DNA from: Pseudomonas brassicacearum
GTDB lineage: Bacteria > Pseudomonadota > Gammaproteobacteria > Pseudomonadales > Pseudomonadaceae
Reading direction: 5' to 3'
Assembly (NCBI RefSeq): GCF_003732265.1
Contig: NZ_MOBK01000019.1
Span: forward strand, 1-64,000
Length of the DNA stretch: 64,000 nucleotides
How positions within the stretch are numbered: the stretch's first letter is position 1; the number at the start of each line of letters is the position of its first letter. The position numbers and the translations under genes are program-made. Shown here piece by piece: positions 42,348-50,291 of the stretch. The notes under the pieces are model-generated. The model saw only the letters and a list, made by a program, of their open reading frames with translations, did not search any database and was not told the origin of the DNA.

Positions 42348-43447
42348 GGCTTGGCTCCCCAACTCAGATCCTTATACGCATTTTCGGCAATTTCGACTTC
42401 CATGCCCGGGTGCAACAACTGCCCTCCGGCGACGATGACTTTGTCGCCCTCCTGCAGGCCTTTGCTGATGATGACGCTGCCCGTCAGGTAGCGTAGAACG
42501 GTGACCGAGTGCAGCTGGGCCTGGCCCTTGTCGTCGACCAGCCAGACAGCAGGCTCACTGATGTTTTTGGTCAGGGCCGACCACGGCAGCTCAATCGCCG
42601 ACTTGCCCGAGCCTTTGGCCGTGGCACTCACCACCGAGCCCAGTTGCATGCCATCGGGCAGGCTGTTGAGGCCGACCTTGACCTGCACGGTGCCGGACTG
42701 AGCGGACACTGCCGGGGTCACTTCGCGCACGGTACCAGTGGTTTTGATGGCGGGGTTATCGAGCAGACTGAGGACAATGGTGTCATCCGTTGGCTTGTCG
42801 GCCAGCAGCGATTCATAAACATTGAACACTGCATCCCGATCACCGTCGCGAGCCAGGCTGAACACCGGCATTGTTGCCTGCACCACCTGACCGACTTCTG
42901 CCTGACGCGCGGTAATGATGCCGGGGGCATCGGCCACCAATGCGGTGTAACTCAGTTGATCGCGGGCATTGGCCAACTGCGCCTGAGCAGCGGCCAAGGC
43001 GCTCTGACTGCTGCGCAACGCCGCCTGCGCCGAGTCATATTCGCTCTGGCTGGTGTAGCCCTTGGGCAGGAGCTTTTCCTGGCGCACGAATGCCGCGGCA
43101 TTCTGTTTAACCAGAGCCTGCTGGGCGGCCACTTGGGCCTGCGCCGAATCGACGTTGGTCTGCAAATCCTTGGGATCGAGCCGGGCCAGCACTTGCTTGG
43201 CGGTCACACGGTCGCCGACATCCACCGAACGCTGGATGATCTTGCCGCCCACGCGAAACGACAGCTCGGTCTGTACCCGGGCCTGGATATCGCCGGTCAG
43301 GGTAACCGCGGCCGCGTAATCTGCCGGTTTGACGACCTGGATGAATACCCTTGGCAGGAACTCCTTGACCGGTTCCTTTTTATCGCACGCCGTCAGCAGG
43401 GTGACGACGCTCAAGGCCATGATGACTTTCAATCCGGTGACCGCCAT
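42344..43447 (-). CDS. triA: Membrane-fusion lipoprotein of the RND system (first, TriA-like)
   Basis: 367-residue adaptor with lipobox LLTAC (Cys21). Same architecture as the second adaptor: lipoyl half (FRVGGKIIQRSVDVGDRVTA), coiled-coil hairpin rich in Ala/Gln (about 95-155), second lipoyl half and barrel domain. AAGGAG six bases before the ATG at 43447. First gene of a three-gene operon triA-triB-triC with ATGA overlaps at both joints. Two different adaptors for one pump is an uncommon feature known from TriABC. Confidence 0.87.
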   Translation of the reverse strand: MAVTGLKVIMALSVVTLLTACDKKEPVKEFLPRVFIQVVKPADYAAAVTLTGDIQARVQTELSFRVGGKIIQRSVDVGDRVTAKQVLARLDPKDLQTNVDSAQAQVAAQQALVKQNAAAFVRQEKLLPKGYTSQSEYDSAQAALRSSQSALAAAQAQLANARDQLSYTALVADAPGIITARQAEVGQVVQATMPVFSLARDGDRDAVFNVYESLLADKPTDDTIVLSLLDNPAIKTTGTVREVTPAVSAQSGTVQVKVGLNSLPDGMQLGSVVSATAKGSGKSAIELPWSALTKNISEPAVWLVDDKGQAQLHSVTVLRYLTGSVIISKGLQEGDKVIVAGGQLLHPGMEVEIAENAYKDLSWGAKP

Positions 43448-43618
43448 GCAAACTCCTTGGCCTTTTTCTATGGGCAATACGACAGAGAGCTTAGAACAGG
43501 GTTCAAAGCTTGCACACCAGGCTTATGAAGAAAGAGCTTGAAATGGACTGCACTGCAAACGCCTGTCGTAGACGGCTGCGAGTGCATTGGCTGGACTTGT
43601 CAGTGCCTGATAAATCCA

Positions 43619-43692
43619 ATCGCGAGCAGGCTCGCTCCCACATTTGATCTGTGGCGTTCACACATCTCTTGTAGGAGCGAGCCTGCTCGCGA
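43619..43692. repeat. REPIN-type inverted repeat pair, class A
   Basis: ATCGCGAGCAGGCTCGCTCC opposite GGAGCGAGCCTGCTCGCGAT. Lies between triA upstream sequence and the ABC importer 3' end. Confidence 0.9.
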
Positions 43693-43726
43693 TGGCGATT
43701 TAGAAGTCATCGCATGAATCAGAGAC

Positions 43727-44590
43727 TCAACCCTGCCACTTCCCACCCTCGACAATCACGCTCTCAGGCTTGGTGTCATCGCTCAGTTCCTTGCGCACAT
43801 ATTGGTCGTACAGCTTGAGCAGGTACTTCTCCTCGCCCAGCTTTGCCAACTCGGCATTCACCCAATCGCGCAGTTCGATATTGCCCTTCTTCACCGCTGG
43901 CGCAATCGGTGCTTCAGCGCCCAACGTCTGGCTCAACACGCGATAGCCCGGGTTCTGTTTGGCCCAGCTGAACAGCACCAGATTGTCCTGTGCATAGGCA
44001 TCACCGCGACCATTGGCCAGGGCTTGCAGCGATTCGGAGTTCTTCTCGAATTTCAGCAGTTTCCAGTCCGGGTGGTTTTTGGTCAGCCAGATATCCGCCG
44101 TCGTACCGGTGGTGACGATGGTCGTGCGCGTGGCCAGGTCGTCGAGGTTTTTCACCGTGCTGGCTTGGGGCACCAAGGCCTGCACCGCAACTTTGAGGTT
44201 AGGGTTGGTGAATTCCACCGCCTCCTTGCGCTCCGGGGTGACGGTCATGTTGGCCAGGATCAGGTCGACCTTGTCGCTTTGCAGGAACGGAATCCGGCTG
44301 GCCGGCTCCACCGCGACGAACTCGACCTTGTTTTCATCGCCCAACAAATCCTTGGCAAATTGACGGCCGATGTCGGTATCGAAACCGACGTAGCGCCCCG
44401 CTTCGTTGACGAAACCGAACGGTGGTTTGTCGGTAAACACGCCCACGATCAGTTTGTCCCGAGCCTTGATTTTTTCCAGGTAGCTGGCGGTCGCGGCAGG
44501 CTTGGCCGGCTCTTCGGTTTTGTTGCAGCCGGCCAGCAACGCGAGGCCGAGCAGCGGGAGTAGCAACAGTGACGCCTTGGCAGTTTTCAT
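43727..44590 (-). CDS. Amino-acid ABC transporter, substrate-binding lipoprotein
   Basis: 287 residues, family 3 solute-binding protein. Lipobox LLAGC with Cys22, so a lipid-anchored periplasmic protein rather than a free one. Signature region KLIVGVFTDKPPFGFVNEAG (about 46-65), then VGFDTDIGRQFAKDLLG. Last gene of a permease-permease-ATPase-binding protein operon; overlaps the ATPase gene by four bases. Similar to polar amino-acid (Glu/Asp or cystine-like) receptors; substrate not readable. Confidence 0.86.
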   Translation of the reverse strand: MKTAKASLLLLPLLGLALLAGCNKTEEPAKPAATASYLEKIKARDKLIVGVFTDKPPFGFVNEAGRYVGFDTDIGRQFAKDLLGDENKVEFVAVEPASRIPFLQSDKVDLILANMTVTPERKEAVEFTNPNLKVAVQALVPQASTVKNLDDLATRTTIVTTGTTADIWLTKNHPDWKLLKFEKNSESLQALANGRGDAYAQDNLVLFSWAKQNPGYRVLSQTLGAEAPIAPAVKKGNIELRDWVNAELAKLGEEKYLLKLYDQYVRKELSDDTKPESVIVEGGKWQG

Positions 44591-45369
44591 AGCAGTTCCA
44601 GTTCCTTTGTTTGAGTCGTTTGGGGTAGTGCGGCGACGTAGGAGAACTTCTCCAGGAACTGCTGCGCTCGTGCGGTTTGCGGGTTCGTAAAGAAAATCTC
44701 GGGAGGGTTTTGTTCAAGGATTCGCCCGCCATCCATGAACACGATGCGGTCCGCCACAGCGCGGGCGAAGGCCATTTCGTGGGTCACAATCAACAGAGTC
44801 ATGCCGTCGCGGGCCAGGCCTTGTATGACTTCCAGCACTTCCTTGACCATTTCCGGGTCGAGGGCGGCAGTGACTTCATCGAAGAGCATCACTTGGGGAT
44901 TCATGCACAGGGAACGGACGATGGCGATGCGTTGTTGCTGGCCACCGGAGAGCTGACGCGGGAACGCATCGCGCTTGTCCGAAAGACCGACGCGCGCCAG
45001 CAAGGCTTCGGCCTGGTCACGGGCTTCTTGGCGATCACGCTTCTGCACTTTCAGCGGGCCGAGCAGCAGGTTGTCGAGCACGTTCATATGCGGGAACAGG
45101 TGATAACTCTGGAACACCATGCCGATCTGCTGGCGGACTTCACGCCAGTCGGTGTTCTTGTCCAGCAGTTCGCGGCCGGCAAAATTCAGGCTGCCGCTGT
45201 GCGCGACTTCAAGGCCGTTGAGGCAACGCAGCAAGGTACTTTTGCCGCAACCGCTGGGGCCGAGGATGACGATCACTTCACCCGTTTTCACTTGCAGGTC
45301 GATACCGTTCAACACCTGCTGCTCGCCAAAAAACTTGTTGAATCCCTTGAACTCGATCAGTGCGCTCAT
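44587..45369 (-). CDS. Amino-acid ABC transporter, ATP-binding protein
   Basis: 260-residue ATPase of the GlnQ type. Walker A GPSGCGKSTLL at 33-43, signature LSGGQQQRIAIVRSL at about 140-154, Walker B MLFDEVTAALDPE (note Val for the usual Pro), switch His in VTHEMAFARAV. Overlaps both neighbours by ATGA-type overlaps, confirming one operon. Confidence 0.9.
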   Translation of the reverse strand: MSALIEFKGFNKFFGEQQVLNGIDLQVKTGEVIVILGPSGCGKSTLLRCLNGLEVAHSGSLNFAGRELLDKNTDWREVRQQIGMVFQSYHLFPHMNVLDNLLLGPLKVQKRDRQEARDQAEALLARVGLSDKRDAFPRQLSGGQQQRIAIVRSLCMNPQVMLFDEVTAALDPEMVKEVLEVIQGLARDGMTLLIVTHEMAFARAVADRIVFMDGGRILEQNPPEIFFTNPQTARAQQFLEKFSYVAALPQTTQTKELELL

Positions 45370-46025
45370 GCGTGTGTCCAGCGCCGCTCCAGCACGCGCG
45401 AGGCGGCCGAAAGCGGGTAGCAGATGAAAAAGAAAAACAGGAACAAGGCGCCGTAGATCAGCACCGACTCGTAGGTGCGTTCGATGATTTGCTGGCCGAC
45501 CTTGATCACGTCCACCACGCCGATCAACACCGCCAGGGAACTGGTCTTGATGATGCGCGTGTAGACGTTGAGGGTCGGCGGGGTCATGCGTTTCAACGCT
45601 TGCGGCAGCAACACATAGCCGTAGAGTTGCGGGCCGCTCAAACCAATCGACTCCCCGGCTTCACGCTGCCCGCGCGGCAAAGAATGCAACGCGCCGCGCA
45701 CCACTTCGCCAACTTCACTGGCGCCCCACAGCGACAACACCAGAACCGCGCACCAGAAGCTCGGAAGGCTCAGGCCGAAAAAAATCGGCAAGCCAAAGAA
45801 CAACAAATACAGCCAGACCAGCACCGGGATCGCCCGAAACAATTCCAGGTACACCCGCAGGATTGCGTTCAGCCACTTCGAATTCAGCGTGCGCAGCACG
45901 CCGTAGAACACGCCACCGACGGTGCTGATGGCGATGCTCAGAAACGAGATAGACAAGGTTTGCGCGGCGCCCTTGCCCAGTTGTGGCAACGACACCCAGA
46001 GCAATTCAAGACCCGAACTGGCCAT
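45366..46025 (-). CDS. Amino-acid ABC transporter, permease 2
   Basis: 219-residue HisM/GlnP-type permease with about five hydrophobic segments. FRAIPVLVWLYLLFF (about 64-78) and the EAA loop EAGESIGLSGPQLYGYVLLP (about 121-140) are the family landmarks. Overlaps the first permease gene by 20 bp and the ATPase gene by 4 bp. Confidence 0.9.
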   Translation of the reverse strand: MASSGLELLWVSLPQLGKGAAQTLSISFLSIAISTVGGVFYGVLRTLNSKWLNAILRVYLELFRAIPVLVWLYLLFFGLPIFFGLSLPSFWCAVLVLSLWGASEVGEVVRGALHSLPRGQREAGESIGLSGPQLYGYVLLPQALKRMTPPTLNVYTRIIKTSSLAVLIGVVDVIKVGQQIIERTYESVLIYGALFLFFFFICYPLSAASRVLERRWTHA

Positions 46026-46671
46026 GCTGGAGCCTCCTTTCCAGACGGCTGAGCAGCAGCGACAGCGGCAAGAACAGCAATACGCAAATCAGCGTCAACA
46101 CGGCGAGCATTTCGTAGGTTTTGTAGTACAGCGCGATGTAGCTTTTGGTGGTGTAGAGAATTTCCGGCACCGCCACGGCCGAGACCACGGTGGTTTCCTT
46201 GAGCAGGAAAATGAAATTGGCGAACAGCGAGGGCAGGCTGAGGATGCCAGCCTGCGGCAGGATCACGTAACGCAGTAACTGCCCGTGAGACAGGCCTATG
46301 GAACGGCCCGACTCCAGTTGCGCCGCAGGTACGGCGTCCACGCCGGCGCGCAGCACTTCGGTGAGGTAGGCGCCGCCGAGAAAGGTCATGGTGATGATCG
46401 CCGCGGCAAAGCCCGACACCTTGATGCCCAGCGCCGGCAAGGCGAAATAGACGAAGAACAACTGGATCAGCAACGGCGTGTTCCGCGCCAGCTCGACGTA
46501 GAGCCCGACCAGTCGTTGCAGGTACGGTGTGCGGAACACCAGAATCGTTGTGTTGACCAGCGCCACCAGCAACGAGGTGCCGATGGCGATAAAGCCGACT
46601 TGCAGCGTCACGCCCACGGCCTTGAGAAACGCCGGCAGGGTGCTGAGGATAAATGCGTAATCGAAGTTCAT
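46006..46671 (-). CDS. Amino-acid ABC transporter, permease 1
   Basis: 221-residue permease of the same family: ELARNTPLLIQLFFVYFALP (about 61-80) and ESGRSIGLSHGQLLRYVILP (about 119-138). First gene of the operon. The 280-bp upstream region is shared with a plus-strand small ORF; AT-rich sequence (TTTAAATACCGTTAAAGCAT, 46772-46791) near its start may hold the promoter. Confidence 0.9.
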   Translation of the reverse strand: MNFDYAFILSTLPAFLKAVGVTLQVGFIAIGTSLLVALVNTTILVFRTPYLQRLVGLYVELARNTPLLIQLFFVYFALPALGIKVSGFAAAIITMTFLGGAYLTEVLRAGVDAVPAAQLESGRSIGLSHGQLLRYVILPQAGILSLPSLFANFIFLLKETTVVSAVAVPEILYTTKSYIALYYKTYEMLAVLTLICVLLFLPLSLLLSRLERRLQHGQFGS

Positions 46672-46822
46672 TGAAGATCCTGGACGCCGCTCGGTAAGCG
46701 ACGGTGGTGCAGTCCATGGGCCGTGGATAACGACCCGGCGGACACCGACTTTAAAGGTATAAAAACCATAATTTAAATACCGTTAAAGCATATTGATATC
46801 ACGCAAAAAACTATCTGCGGAT

Positions 46823-46851
46823 TTGCTGTCGCAACAGATGACGACTATTTT
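46823..46851 (+). promoter_or_regulatory. Candidate sigma70 promoter of the 31-codon ORF
   Basis: TTGCTG (46823-46828), a 17-bp spacer, TATTTT (46846-46851). About 100 nt upstream of the small ORF; a GGAGGG/CCCCTCC hairpin lies between them at 46864-46891. Confidence 0.5.
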
Positions 46852-46951
46852 CCTTTGCGCTGTAGGAGGGATCTTTTTTTCGAAATGCCCCTCCAAGGAC
46901 GGACAGATTTTGGCCAGACTCCCCCGGCCGAACCCTCACAAGGAAGAGAAA

Positions 46952-47047
46952 ATGGCAGACGTAAAAGTGCCAGAGCGACTGGATCCGCAGGACTTCGTGA
47001 AGTTATTGGTGGCGTTGCGCAGGGCGTTGAAGGCCGGGGTGGCCTGA
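46952..47047 (+). CDS. Candidate 31-residue small protein
   Basis: ATG at 46952 with AGGAAGAG six to ten bases upstream. The product, MADVKVPERLDPQDFVKLLV followed by ALRRALKAGVA, is a basic amphipathic helix candidate (residues 11-29). It has its own promoter-like sequence and a structured leader. Followed directly by a class B REP pair. I do not recognise it; too short to judge by codon bias alone. Confidence 0.42.
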   Translation: MADVKVPERLDPQDFVKLLVALRRALKAGVA

Positions 47048-47056
47048 ATGCGCTTT

Positions 47057-47189
47057 TGTGGCGAGGGAGCTTGCTCCCGCTCGGCTGCGCAGCAGTCGCT
47101 TGAACGATGCATGCGGTGGTTCTGATTCATTCAGGTGGCAGTTTTGGGGTTGCTTCGCAACCCAGCGGGAGCAAGCTCCCTCGCCACAG
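47057..47189. repeat. REPIN-type inverted repeat pair, class B
   Basis: TGTGGCGAGGGAGCTTGCTC faces GAGCAAGCTCCCTCGCCACA, with an internal GCTGCGCAGC hairpin. Nearly the same as the element at 25636-25767. Confidence 0.9.
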
Positions 47190-47221
47190 AGATCTCATTC
47201 GCCAAAATTGTTTGCGCACAC

Positions 47222-47255
47222 AAAAAACGCCGACGCTTTATCAGCCGTCGGCGTT
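47222..47255 (-). terminator. Intrinsic terminator of metQ
   Basis: Stem AACGCCGACG (47226-47235) / CGTCGGCGTT (47246-47255) with a 10-base loop. Read on the minus strand it is followed by a run of T (47227 down to 47222). Confidence 0.85.
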
Positions 47256-47288
47256 TGAAACCTTGAAGGGTTTTGTTGCTGCGTCGAA

Positions 47289-48071
47289 TCAGAACGCCGG
47301 CAGAACTGCGCCGCTGTACTTCTTCTCGATGAAGGCTTTCACTTCAGGACTGGTCAAGGCCTTGGCCAATTTCTGGATGGCAACGCTGTCCTTGTTGTCC
47401 GGACGAGCCACCAGGAAGTTCACGTAAGGCGAATCTGCACCTTCGATTACCAGTGCGTCTTTAGCCGGGTTCAGACCCGCTTCCAGCGCGTAGTTGGTGT
47501 TGATCATGTCCAGATCGACCTGATCCAGCACACGCGGCAGCATGGCCGATTCCAGTTCCTTGAACTTGAAGTTGTGCGGGTTCTTGGCGATGTCTTTTGG
47601 AGTGGCCAACGCGTTTTTCGGGTCTTTGAGCTCGATCAGGCCAGCCTTCTGCAGCAGGATCAGGGCACGGCCGCTGTTGCTGCCTTCGTTCGGGATGGCA
47701 ATGGTCGCGCCATCTTTGAGCTCAGCCAGGGTTTTGACTTTCTTCGAGTAGCCGCCGAACGGTTCGACGTGCACGCCGATCACAGTCACCAGGTTAGTGC
47801 CTTTGCCTTCGTTGAAGCTTTTCAGGTACGGCAGGGTCTGGAAGTAGTTGGCGTCCAGACGCTTCTGGTCAACCTGTACGTTTGGCTGAACGTAGTCAGT
47901 GAAGACTTTGATTTCCAGGTCAACGCCTTCTTTGGCGAGCGTTGGCTTGATCAGTTCAAGAATCTCGGCGTGTGGAATCGGGGTCGCCGCAACCACCAGT
48001 TTCTCGCCAGCCTGGGCCAGGCCAGCAGTCAGGGCAGCCGCCAATGCGGTGAACAACAGAACCTTTTTCAT
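47289..48071 (-). CDS. metQ: MetQ/NlpA-family D/L-methionine-binding protein (solo)
   Basis: 260-residue periplasmic protein with signal peptide cut after Ala in LAQAGEK (about residue 21), no lipobox. Motifs ATPIPHAEILELIKP, DANYFQTLPYLKSFN (about 75-89) and IPNEGSNSGRALILLQKAGL are typical. No metN or metI is adjacent, so it probably uses an ATPase-permease encoded elsewhere. It follows a sigma54-type AAA+ gene on the same strand (147 bp gap), and ends at a good terminator. Confidence 0.9.
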   Translation of the reverse strand: MKKVLLFTALAAALTAGLAQAGEKLVVAATPIPHAEILELIKPTLAKEGVDLEIKVFTDYVQPNVQVDQKRLDANYFQTLPYLKSFNEGKGTNLVTVIGVHVEPFGGYSKKVKTLAELKDGATIAIPNEGSNSGRALILLQKAGLIELKDPKNALATPKDIAKNPHNFKFKELESAMLPRVLDQVDLDMINTNYALEAGLNPAKDALVIEGADSPYVNFLVARPDNKDSVAIQKLAKALTSPEVKAFIEKKYSGAVLPAF

Positions 48072-48218
48072 GCAGTGTCCTTATCGAAAATCTCGGTCGT
48101 CATCGACGACGGCTAAATACAAGTGCCAGTGAAGTGCTATCGCTGGCGTGAAGCGGACAATACCGGGATTTTTTATTCCCGAACAATATCTTTTATTCAC
48201 TTTCATATTCCATTTTGT

Positions 48219-49163
48219 TCATACAGATGATTGCAGCGTCTGCGTCAGGCTTTCCAGCAAACGCTTGAGCGCGGAACGCTCCATGGCGGTGCCGTTTTTG
48301 ATCAGTTGAACAGCCTGCTGCTCGATCTGCGCCAGTGATGCGGGCGTCTCCAGCAAATTCAGATGCTCAGGCAAAATCTCGTCGCCGGTGCTCACCAGCA
48401 ATGCGAAATGAATGACGTTTTCCAGCTCTCGGGTATTGCCCGGCCAACTGTGCCGCTCCAGCACCAGTTGCGCGGCCTCGCTGATCAGTGGCACCGGCAG
48501 GTCGAGGCGATGGCTGTAGATGCCAAGGAAGTACTCGGCCAACGGCAAAATATCGCCCACGCGGTCACGCAACGCCGGTAGCTCCAGCTGACCTTCACTG
48601 AGGTAGTGATAAAGCCGCTCATGAAACTTGCCGGCGGCCACTGCCTGAGCCAGATCAATGCTGGTGGCGGCGACCAAACGCACGTCGACGGGACTCGGCT
48701 GATGGGCGCCAACACGAGTTACTTCATGGTTTTCCAGCGCAGCCAGGAGTTTGATCTGAATCGGCAGCGGCAAATCACCGATCTCATCCAGATAGAGCGT
48801 GCCGCCATTGGCCGATCCGAACCACCCGGCGCGGCTGCTGGCCGATCCGGTGTAGCTGCCGGCGGCATAACCGAACAATTCGGCATCGGCGTAGGTCGGG
48901 CTGATCGCGCCGCAATTGACCGAAACGAACAACCCGCCGCGATCACTGGCGCGGTGGATATGTCGCGCCAGCAATTCCTTGCCCGTACCGGTTTCACCGC
49001 GGATGAGCACCGAAATCGAACGCGGCGCCAATAGCTCCAGGTCCTTGCGCAACTGTCGTGAGCGTGGATCGACAAACACCAACGCCTTTGCGCGAATGCT
49101 CAGGGGACTTTTTTCTGCATCAGGGAAGGTCAGCAGCGGCTGGCCGAAGTGTTCAAAGCTCAT
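48219..49163 (-). CDS. Sigma54-type AAA+ activator protein lacking a visible HTH
   Basis: 314 residues. AAA+ core: Walker A GETGTGKE at 56-63, Walker B GGTLYLDEIGDL at about 119-130, arginine-finger region FHERLYHYLS, WPGNTRELENVI sensor II. The sigma54-contact loop reads GSYTGS (102-107) instead of GAFTGA. After the AAA+ domain only about 60 residues remain (ending KRLLESLTQTLQSSV), with no Fis-type HTH, so specific DNA binding is not evident. No N-terminal sensor domain either. It may act with a partner or be an unusual SfnR-like activator; adjacent to metQ in the same orientation. Confidence 0.85.
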   Translation of the reverse strand: MSFEHFGQPLLTFPDAEKSPLSIRAKALVFVDPRSRQLRKDLELLAPRSISVLIRGETGTGKELLARHIHRASDRGGLFVSVNCGAISPTYADAELFGYAAGSYTGSASSRAGWFGSANGGTLYLDEIGDLPLPIQIKLLAALENHEVTRVGAHQPSPVDVRLVAATSIDLAQAVAAGKFHERLYHYLSEGQLELPALRDRVGDILPLAEYFLGIYSHRLDLPVPLISEAAQLVLERHSWPGNTRELENVIHFALLVSTGDEILPEHLNLLETPASLAQIEQQAVQLIKNGTAMERSALKRLLESLTQTLQSSV

Positions 49164-49223
49164 GGCAGACTCCCGCCCAAAACCGCCGGGAGACGGGGGG
49201 GCGATTCTAAAAGTAGAAAAGGT

Positions 49224-49805
49224 TCAAGCGCGGCGCAGGGCGTGATGTTCCATGCGGTTCTGCAAGCGATAGAGGTAGGCAAAACCCTGCTCCCAGCGCT
49301 GGTGACCGGACTTCACATTGATGTGCCCGGCCCCCGACAAAATCCCCGACTCGGCACCCCAATTACGCGCCAGTTCAAGGGCTCGCGGCGCACTCACGGC
49401 GCTGTCGTTATCGGAACTGACGACCTGGCTCGGGAACGGCAGCAGGTCGGTGGGAATCGGTGCGAAGTTACGCAACGCCGGCGCGCACGCCGGGCGCTCG
49501 ACATCCGCAGGCGCGACCAGCAAGGCACCGCGCACCTGACGCAGAAACTGTACGGGCGCAGCGGCGGCCCAATGGGCGACGGTGATGCAACCCAGGCTGT
49601 GAGCGATCAGGATCACCGGCGTGCTGTCGGCGGCAATCGCCTCGGCCAGCGCCGCGACCCAGTCTTCACGACGCGGCGTCAGCCAATCGGCCTGCTCCAC
49701 CCGCGCGCTGTTCGGCAGGCTGTTCTGCCAGTGGCTTTGCCAATGATCATCCGGCGATCCTTGCCAGCCCGGCACAATCAGGTAGCGAATTGATTCGTTG
49801 CGCAT
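49224..49805 (-). CDS. RBBP9/YdeN-family alpha/beta hydrolase
   Basis: 193-residue small serine hydrolase. N-terminal VPGWQGSPDDHWQSHW (about 11-26) is the family mark; nucleophile Ser70 in IAHSLG, acid Asp in SSDNDSAVS (about 130), and His in GAGHIN (about 160). Cytosolic. Substrate unknown; no operon partner is evident, since the AAA+ gene lies 60 bp downstream. Confidence 0.88.
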   Translation of the reverse strand: MRNESIRYLIVPGWQGSPDDHWQSHWQNSLPNSARVEQADWLTPRREDWVAALAEAIAADSTPVILIAHSLGCITVAHWAAAAPVQFLRQVRGALLVAPADVERPACAPALRNFAPIPTDLLPFPSQVVSSDNDSAVSAPRALELARNWGAESGILSGAGHINVKSGHQRWEQGFAYLYRLQNRMEHHALRRA

Positions 49806-49921
49806 GGGGGAGCTCTCCTGCTGCGTGTCTGTTCCTGATCGAGTATAGGGAGGGGTTTTATATTCGTTAAGGAATAAGAAGCTATTTATTAAGACCCATA
49901 TCGAATATAAGGCCGCTTACC

Positions 49922-50014
49922 CCTGTAGGAGTGAGCCTGCTCGCGATAGCGGTTGATCTGTCACCGGAGAGGTTGACTGTGAGTACGCCATCGCGAGCAG
50001 GCTCGCTCCCACAG
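49922..50014. repeat. REPIN-type inverted repeat pair, class A
   Basis: CCTGTAGGAGTGAGCCTGCT opposite AGCAGGCTCGCTCCCACAGG; spacer about 40 bp. Confidence 0.88.
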
Positions 50015-50039
50015 GGGATTGGGGTTTGTCCCGCGGAAT

Positions 50040-50074
50040 AAAAAAAGGACCGCACCCTGCCAAGGAGACGGCCC
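50040..50074 (-). terminator. Intrinsic terminator on the minus strand
   Basis: Read on the minus strand: GGGCCG, a 16-base loop, CGGTCC, then seven T. One G-U pair in the stem. Would end desaturase transcripts about 215 nt after the stop. Confidence 0.55.
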
Positions 50075-50117
50075 CGGAAACTCAAAATCTGTGAAGCGAT
50101 GATTGGTTGAAACGATT

Positions 50118-50152
50118 ATCTAATAAAGGAATATTTAATTACTTTATTAGAT
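50118..50152. repeat. Perfect AT-rich inverted repeat
   Basis: ATCTAATAAAG (50118-50128) and CTTTATTAGAT (50142-50152), 13-bp spacer GAATATTTAATTA. 11-bp perfect arms. Role unknown: operator, recombination site or weak hairpin at the 3' side of the desaturase gene. Confidence 0.7.
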
Positions 50153-50291
50153 CTAAAGCGCATATACCCATCAGCGAAACGTTGACTGCCCACCTCCTGC
50201 TCGTGTCTTACCGTATCGCCTCTTTGGGTCAAATTGATGACGAGCGTCTTTGCCATCGCTTACTTCGTATTTGAGTTTCCGATTTCATTCA

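Larger units (their letters stand above)
49806..50291. other. Region between hydrolase and desaturase genes, no gene
   Basis: 486 bp. Contains a class A REP pair, an intrinsic terminator on the minus strand at 50040-50074, and a perfect AT-rich inverted repeat at 50118-50152 (all listed). Nothing else is supported. The stretch 50160-50291 holds no open frame with good bias. Confidence 0.6.
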
